The notes beneath the pieces were generated by a model. That model saw only the letters and a list, made by a program, of their open reading frames with translations. It had not been told where the DNA came from and searched no databases. From positions 1 to 12,879 of the forward strand of contig NAVB01001728.1 of the NCBI GenBank assembly GCA_002179805.1: a DNA stretch of 12,879 bases. Direction: 5' to 3'. A program made the translations under genes and the position numbers. This document shows, piece by piece, positions 8,705-12,879 of the stretch. Origin of the DNA: Acanthamoeba lenticulata. Lineage: Eukaryota; Discosea; Longamoebia; Acanthamoebidae. The first letter of the stretch is position 1; each line of letters begins with the position of its first letter.

Positions 8705-11700
8705 TCACACGCGCTCGAAGAAGTAGAGGTAGCCCATGTCCTTGGGCGTGTCCTCGGAGAGCGCTACCTTCTCGTCGTTGAAGATAACCCAGCGGCCGTC
8801 CTTCTTGATGTGGCACACGTAGTGGCCAGTTGCCGTCGACCCGCCGATGTGCGAGATGAACGCCACCAAACGATACCGCGTCGCATTTTCCACGTCCATC
8901 GCGTCCTCCGTTGTTGCTGCCGCCGACGTCGCAGACGCGCCACCAGAGGCGGGCTCGGCGGCATCGAGCTCGTCGGCGTGGCTGAAGATCCAGTCCGTGG
9001 CGCGTTCCACGTCGCCGTTGGTGGCCTTCAGCGCCCGGACGGCCTGTGTGATGACCACATCACAGGTGAGAATACGAGAACGATGAGACGGTGATGATGA
9101 CGTGGATAAGGCGAACCTGCTCGCGCGAGAAGCCCATGCTTGAGAGCATCATGACGGCCTCCTCGTTGACCGACGAGTCACCGGCAGCCGAGCCTCCCGC
9201 GGCCGAAGCTCCGGCGGCGGATTCGAGCGGCTTGTCGAGGTCGGGATCGTCCATGTGCGACAGCAGCCAGTTCATCGCCGCCTCCGGGTCCGAGTTACCT
9301 GTTTGTTATCGACCGCCCACCCACCATGACGACGTCAGCACACGTCAGCAGAACGAGCGAAGTGTCGAGTCCGTACCCGAGTTGAGGGCGGCCTTCTGGC
9401 AGTGGAGCTCGGGGAAGCCCATGCCCATCAGCTGCGCGACGACCTCGGGGTTGGGCTGCGGCGCCTGCTTGGGCTCCTCGCCCTCCGGGAGCTGCTCTTC
9501 GTCGGGCTGCGGACCGGCACCCTTGAGCAGGCTAAGGTCGAGCTCGTCGGGCACGTCGACAAACACGTCTGTCATATGATTTAGTGTTCATTTTGGAGAA
9601 AAAAGGTCAGTAACCGGTCTATGTGGGTGGGACATGACGCGGCATCGGTACCGAGCTTCTTGGGCAGGCCGCTCTCGGTGTAGACGTACTTCTTGAGGTG
9701 CACAGCGAGGTACTTGGGGAAGGTGAGCATCCGCGTCGTCCTGTGTGCGATTGCACAAACAGAGATGGTCATTTGGCTGAAGAAAAGATTGAATCCCAGA
9801 AGAGCGAAACGGGTGTACTTGGTGGCGGTGGTCTTGCCCTTGATGGCAGTGCTGTAGAAGTCCTCAATGAGCTCGGGCGCGGCCAGGTCCTCCAGACACG
9901 ACATCAGCGAGACGTGAGGCCTCACCACTTTTTCGTCCTTGTCCCTGCAACCGAAAAATGGGAAAGTTAGCGTTAAAATCGTATCAACGATACTCGCGTT
10001 GCCTCGCGGGGGAGAGCCACGTACGGCTTCAGGCCCTGATCCCTGAGCTCGCGCTGGCGAATCTCGAACATGGCATACTCCTCCTTGTTGCTCATCTTAT
10101 CGAGCGGGATGGCCAGCGAGAGCAGGCTCTCATCCCTGGATATGTACTTTGCCTGGTTGGATGACATGCACTTGTACTTGTCTTGCATCTGAGCCGGAAC
10201 GAGAAGTTAAAATAATCAGCCTCACATCGTCAACAAGAAGGGCGACGACCATGATGAAATAATGAACGTTTAAGCGCACCTTGAACTGGAAGGACCGCGA
10301 GGGATCGAACTTGGTCCCGGGGTAGGCACGCTCCTTCTGCTGGACGATCGTCATCAAGTACTGGAAGAACTCGAGAGCGTCCTGCTGCCTCATGGTAGAG
10401 AACTCTGGGTGACCCTTACCTATGAAGCTCTTGAACATGCGCGGCCTGATTCCAAGCTGCAGAGGACATACATGCATCAGAAAGAGTCATTCAGGGCTCA
10501 TAAACAAATAAATATGCCACCTATGAAGTCACGTACAGTGTGAATGTCGCGGCCTTCCTTCTCCTCCGTATCCATCTGGTCGCCCTCACGCGGGGGCTGC
10601 GAATAGTGGCCCGACAGCAACCCATCGGCAAACTTGGCCCTGATAGCGAAGGTGAGTAACTTGACGAAACACAATGGCATGTCGGGTCATCGAGCGCTAA
10701 TATACATCTGCGTGTGGAAGTCCTGGGTGGGGTCGGCAGGCGCCAGGCGGTAGATCTCATCCTTGTGGTCGTTGTAGCGCTTCTGGAAGTCGGGCAGGGC
10801 GAACAGGACCTGCATAACCGATGACATGTAGCAGCTGTTGCCCAGGTTCTGGATGCCGGTAAAGCCCGGGCCGTAAACAGGCCTGTGGCTCTTGCCCTGC
10901 TCCTGAATCCTGTTCCAGTCGTACGAGTACTGCAGGTCCAGCTCGAGCTCAGCCATCGTCTTCTCGGTCTGTTTTCAACACAAAGAGTGGTCAGAAAATG
11001 ATGTCAAGAGCACAATAAGGATGTAGGTCTGCACTCACCTTCTCCATCTTGTGCATGTCGATACCCCAGTGGGCCAGGTGCTCGGCGAGCTTAGGGTCCA
11101 ACACGAGGTCACCCTTTACGTAGTCGAAGACGTCTGTTTGCGTGCAGAAGTGAGCAAGGAGCCTGCAGACATAGGAAACTAGAGTCCAGGCGTACCAGCG
11201 CCCTGCGCGGTGACAGTGCCGAGCTTGACCGAAAGGGGGAACTGTGTCTGCTCATAGTGCTCAAGGGCATGACCGTTGCCACCGGAGCCATCCCAGTTCC
11301 GCCGTCCGCAGAGGATGAGACCGTCCGTGAGGTTAAGCCACAGGTTCTCGGTTTTGTCACAGCCCTCGTGCTCGCACTTCCAGTTGCAAGAGGGGATCTT
11401 TTTGCCTGTGTCGAGCTGGAGCAAGTCATCAGCGTGCTTGCTCACCTCGAGGTCTTTATCAGCCACCCACGCGGCCAGGTCCTCGACCTTGGAGGCCGAG
11501 TCCGAAGCCACAATAGCGGTGATAGCTTGTTTGACCTGTACACTCGAGTTGTTAAGCCTATGCAGTAGACTAAATAAATAGAAATAAATAAAAAGAAAGC
11601 GCATAAAAGATGCTTGCATCTTTGCACCTTCTCGGGCAGCTGGTCCAAGGTGATGGGGAAGGAAGTGTAATCAGGAAGAACCACCAGTGAGTAGGTCTCC

Positions 11701-12173
11701 TCTTGCTCCATCTTAGCATCTCCTTCAAATCCACCCTGCACACCGATGCCGAGAATAGAGGCTTTCTTCTTGGGCGGCTCCTCGCTTTCCTTCTCCTCAG
11801 GCTCTTGCTTCTTCTCCTGTTGAAGCAAAAGCGTTATTAATCATGTGGCAGAACTCTGGTGCAAGCAGCTGTTGTCATGCCTTGATGCGACGCTTAATGT
11901 TCAAGTAGAGAGCATGGCCAGTCTTTTCGAAGTTGACCTTGGCGAAGTGCTTGCTGAACCCGAGCCACGAGTTGAGATCAATAAAGAGCCCTTCATCGGC
12001 CTCCTACAGAGTTTGTTTGCCCAAATCAGTGCACCGACACCAGCGCGCTCAGCAGATTCACTGCGCTCCAGACGTACAGGCGACTCGAAGGAAAAGGCAC
12101 ACTCATCCTTCCACACAGTGCTCGAGGCGGTGGGCACGCGCACTTGATCGATATGCCGCAGCACAGCTTCCAT
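8705..12173 (-). CDS. USP5: Ubiquitin carboxyl-terminal hydrolase 5 (isopeptidase T), 14 exons, about 824-837 aa
   Basis: Exons: 12173-12078, 12003-11881, 11816-11628, 11535-11196, 11133-11039, 10968-10706, 10639-10537, 10456-10280, 10188-(10021, 9994 or 9989), (9937 or 9944)-9819, 9740-9652, 9568-9377, 9298-9117, 9043-8705. A cytosolic and nuclear cysteine protease that disassembles unanchored polyubiquitin from the free C-terminus, keeping the ubiquitin pool. Domains in order: cryptic UBP-like N-terminus (VWKDECAFSFESP), ZnF-UBP with ligands C190, C195, C212 and H225 in WLNLTDGLILCGRR and GGNGHALEHY, Cys box GIQNLGNSCYMSSVMQVL with C327, GKGHPEFSTMRQQDALEFF, UBA1 (VAQLMGMGFPELHC), UBA2 (EAVMMLSSMGFSREQ), and His box GHYVCHIKKDGRWVIFND. 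As in the human enzyme, the UBAs are inserted between Cys and His boxes. Intron 2 appears to be GC-AG. The exon 9/10 junction is ambiguous. Confidence 0.95.
11817..11880 (-). other. Probable GC-AG intron (USP5 intron 2)
   Basis: Exon 2 codes conserved sequence up to YLNIKRRIK, after which the frame reads GCATGA, a stop one codon later. No GT occurs between the conserved block and that stop. Splicing at AAG|GCATGA to CAACAG|GAGAAG (64 bp, phase 0) restores the family reading frame. See findings for the caveat that a C/T error would give the same picture. Confidence 0.65.
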
Positions 12174-12417
12174 GTCTATTCTCCTTGCCGTGCTTTGAAG
12201 ATGAAGAAACGTTTTGCGTCTTGTTTTTCACAGCCGGCCTGCCACGCCCGCGTTACGTGAAACACCTTGAACAACAAGACCTTCACCTTCCTTAATGTGG
12301 CGACGCCCTTTGGCAGGTGCGACCCTACGCGCAGCCAAGAACTGCCTGCTTGCAACACTTACATAACCCGAGCAGAGGCATTTTACTCCCAACTTACAAC
12401 ACCCAACGAAAGAAACA
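12174..12417 (-). other. Intergenic: USP5 upstream region and KCTD-like 3' flank
   Basis: This 244 bp gap lies between two minus-strand genes. It must hold the KCTD-like 3' UTR and the USP5 promoter. No TATA box, RNA gene or coding potential was recognised. The segment just before the USP5 ATG is A-rich on the minus strand (GAAAAACAAG, GCAAAACG). Confidence 0.45.
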
Positions 12418-12879
12418 TCACTCCTTGGCAAGAGGCTTTTCCTTGTGCTTGAGGGCCTTGCGGCAGAGCCGCTCGAGATCGGGCAGCGCGTAGAAGTTGG
12501 CCTCGTTGATGAGCCAGTTGTACAGGTAGCGGTCTTCAGGGATGTTGAGCATCCCGTCTCGCAGGAAGTTGAGAATGTGGTTAAAATGCGTCCCGTCTCG
12601 GTCCACAAAGTAGAAACCATCCTGAAGAACGGCGACGATCGCCTTTGCTCAGCACCACTTTGTTTTCCACGTTCAGAGTTTACGTACCTCGTCGGGTTCG
12701 ACGTTATGTCTTCCGCTGAACATGGCAGCAAACATCGACCCGCCGTGCTTTGTCAGTGTTGCTAGAGACGTCTCGAACTGGAGTGCACGTGCAGAGTCAC
12801 GTTCAGTAGAAGCCACACGAGCATGACCGATGAGAGAGGCGTCACCTTGTGGCCGCCTATGTTGAGCTTCACACGACTG
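12418..12879 (-). CDS. KCTD-type BTB/T1 domain protein, C-terminal part (5' end beyond window)
   Basis: Exons: 12879-12846 (partial), 12777-12688, 12621-12418; introns of 68 and 66 bp with donors GTGACG and GTACGT, phase 0. The visible protein (108 residues) is almost exactly one tetramerisation/BTB domain: VKLNIGGHK, then FETSLATLTKHGG, SMFAAMFSGRHNVEPDEDG, FYFVDRDGTHFNHILNFLRD, RYLYNWLINEANFYALPDL, and a tail CRKALKHKEKPLAKE. KCTD proteins act mainly as substrate adaptors for CUL3 ubiquitin ligases or as oligomeric partners; which applies here cannot be read from the sequence. Only about 20 residues follow the domain, so any partner-binding region must be upstream, outside the window, or absent. 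The neighbouring USP5 is also in ubiquitin metabolism, but that is not evidence of shared regulation. Confidence 0.9.

Overview
The window looks like a nuclear fragment of a free-living amoebozoan, most likely Acanthamoeba or a close relative. That assignment is an inference from gene style, not from a database match. Coding exons are GC-rich at third positions. They are cut by many short GT-AG introns (about 60-100 bp), intergenic gaps are only about 70-330 bp in most places, and every recognisable protein is a eukaryotic family. I saw no bacterial operon, CRISPR array, transposon, rRNA or tRNA.

Layout, left to right. (1) 1-205, minus: 5' end of an unrecognised, very Lys-rich protein with a TATA box upstream. 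(2) 206-969: a gene-poor stretch. (3) 970-1964, minus: a two-exon aquaporin whose selectivity filter has lost both its Arg and its aromatic residues. (4) 2292-4988, minus: a nine-exon LETM1 mitochondrial inner-membrane cation exchanger with C-terminal EF-hands. (5) 5104-6252, minus: six-exon triosephosphate isomerase ending in the tripeptide AKL. (6) 6377-7240, plus: five-exon ANKRD54-like ankyrin protein, divergent from TPI across about 124 bp. (7) 7453-8632, plus: three-exon type II membrane protein resembling family 2-like glycosyltransferases. (8) 8705-12173, minus: 14-exon ubiquitin-specific protease 5 (isopeptidase T), with ZnF-UBP, split Cys/His boxes and two UBA domains. (9) 12418-12879, minus: 3' part of a KCTD-type BTB/T1 protein, cut by the window edge.

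I built the exon models by hand. I matched conserved family blocks to reading frames and required intron borders and phase to agree. Protein lengths are 297 aa (aquaporin), 686 (LETM1), 258 (TPI), 201 (ANKRD54-like), 348 (glycosyltransferase-like) and about 824-837 (USP5). The one unresolved internal coding junction is USP5 exon 9/10; the ANKRD54-like start and 3' end also have alternatives.

The genes are unrelated housekeeping functions: membrane transport, mitochondrial ion homeostasis, glycolysis, ubiquitin recycling and glycosylation. I see no evidence that they form one system. The most interesting points are the aquaporin filter, the peroxisomal-type C-terminus on TPI, an apparent GC-AG intron in USP5, and a possible extra exon behind the ANKRD54-like gene. 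I did not find a convincing undescribed multi-gene system.
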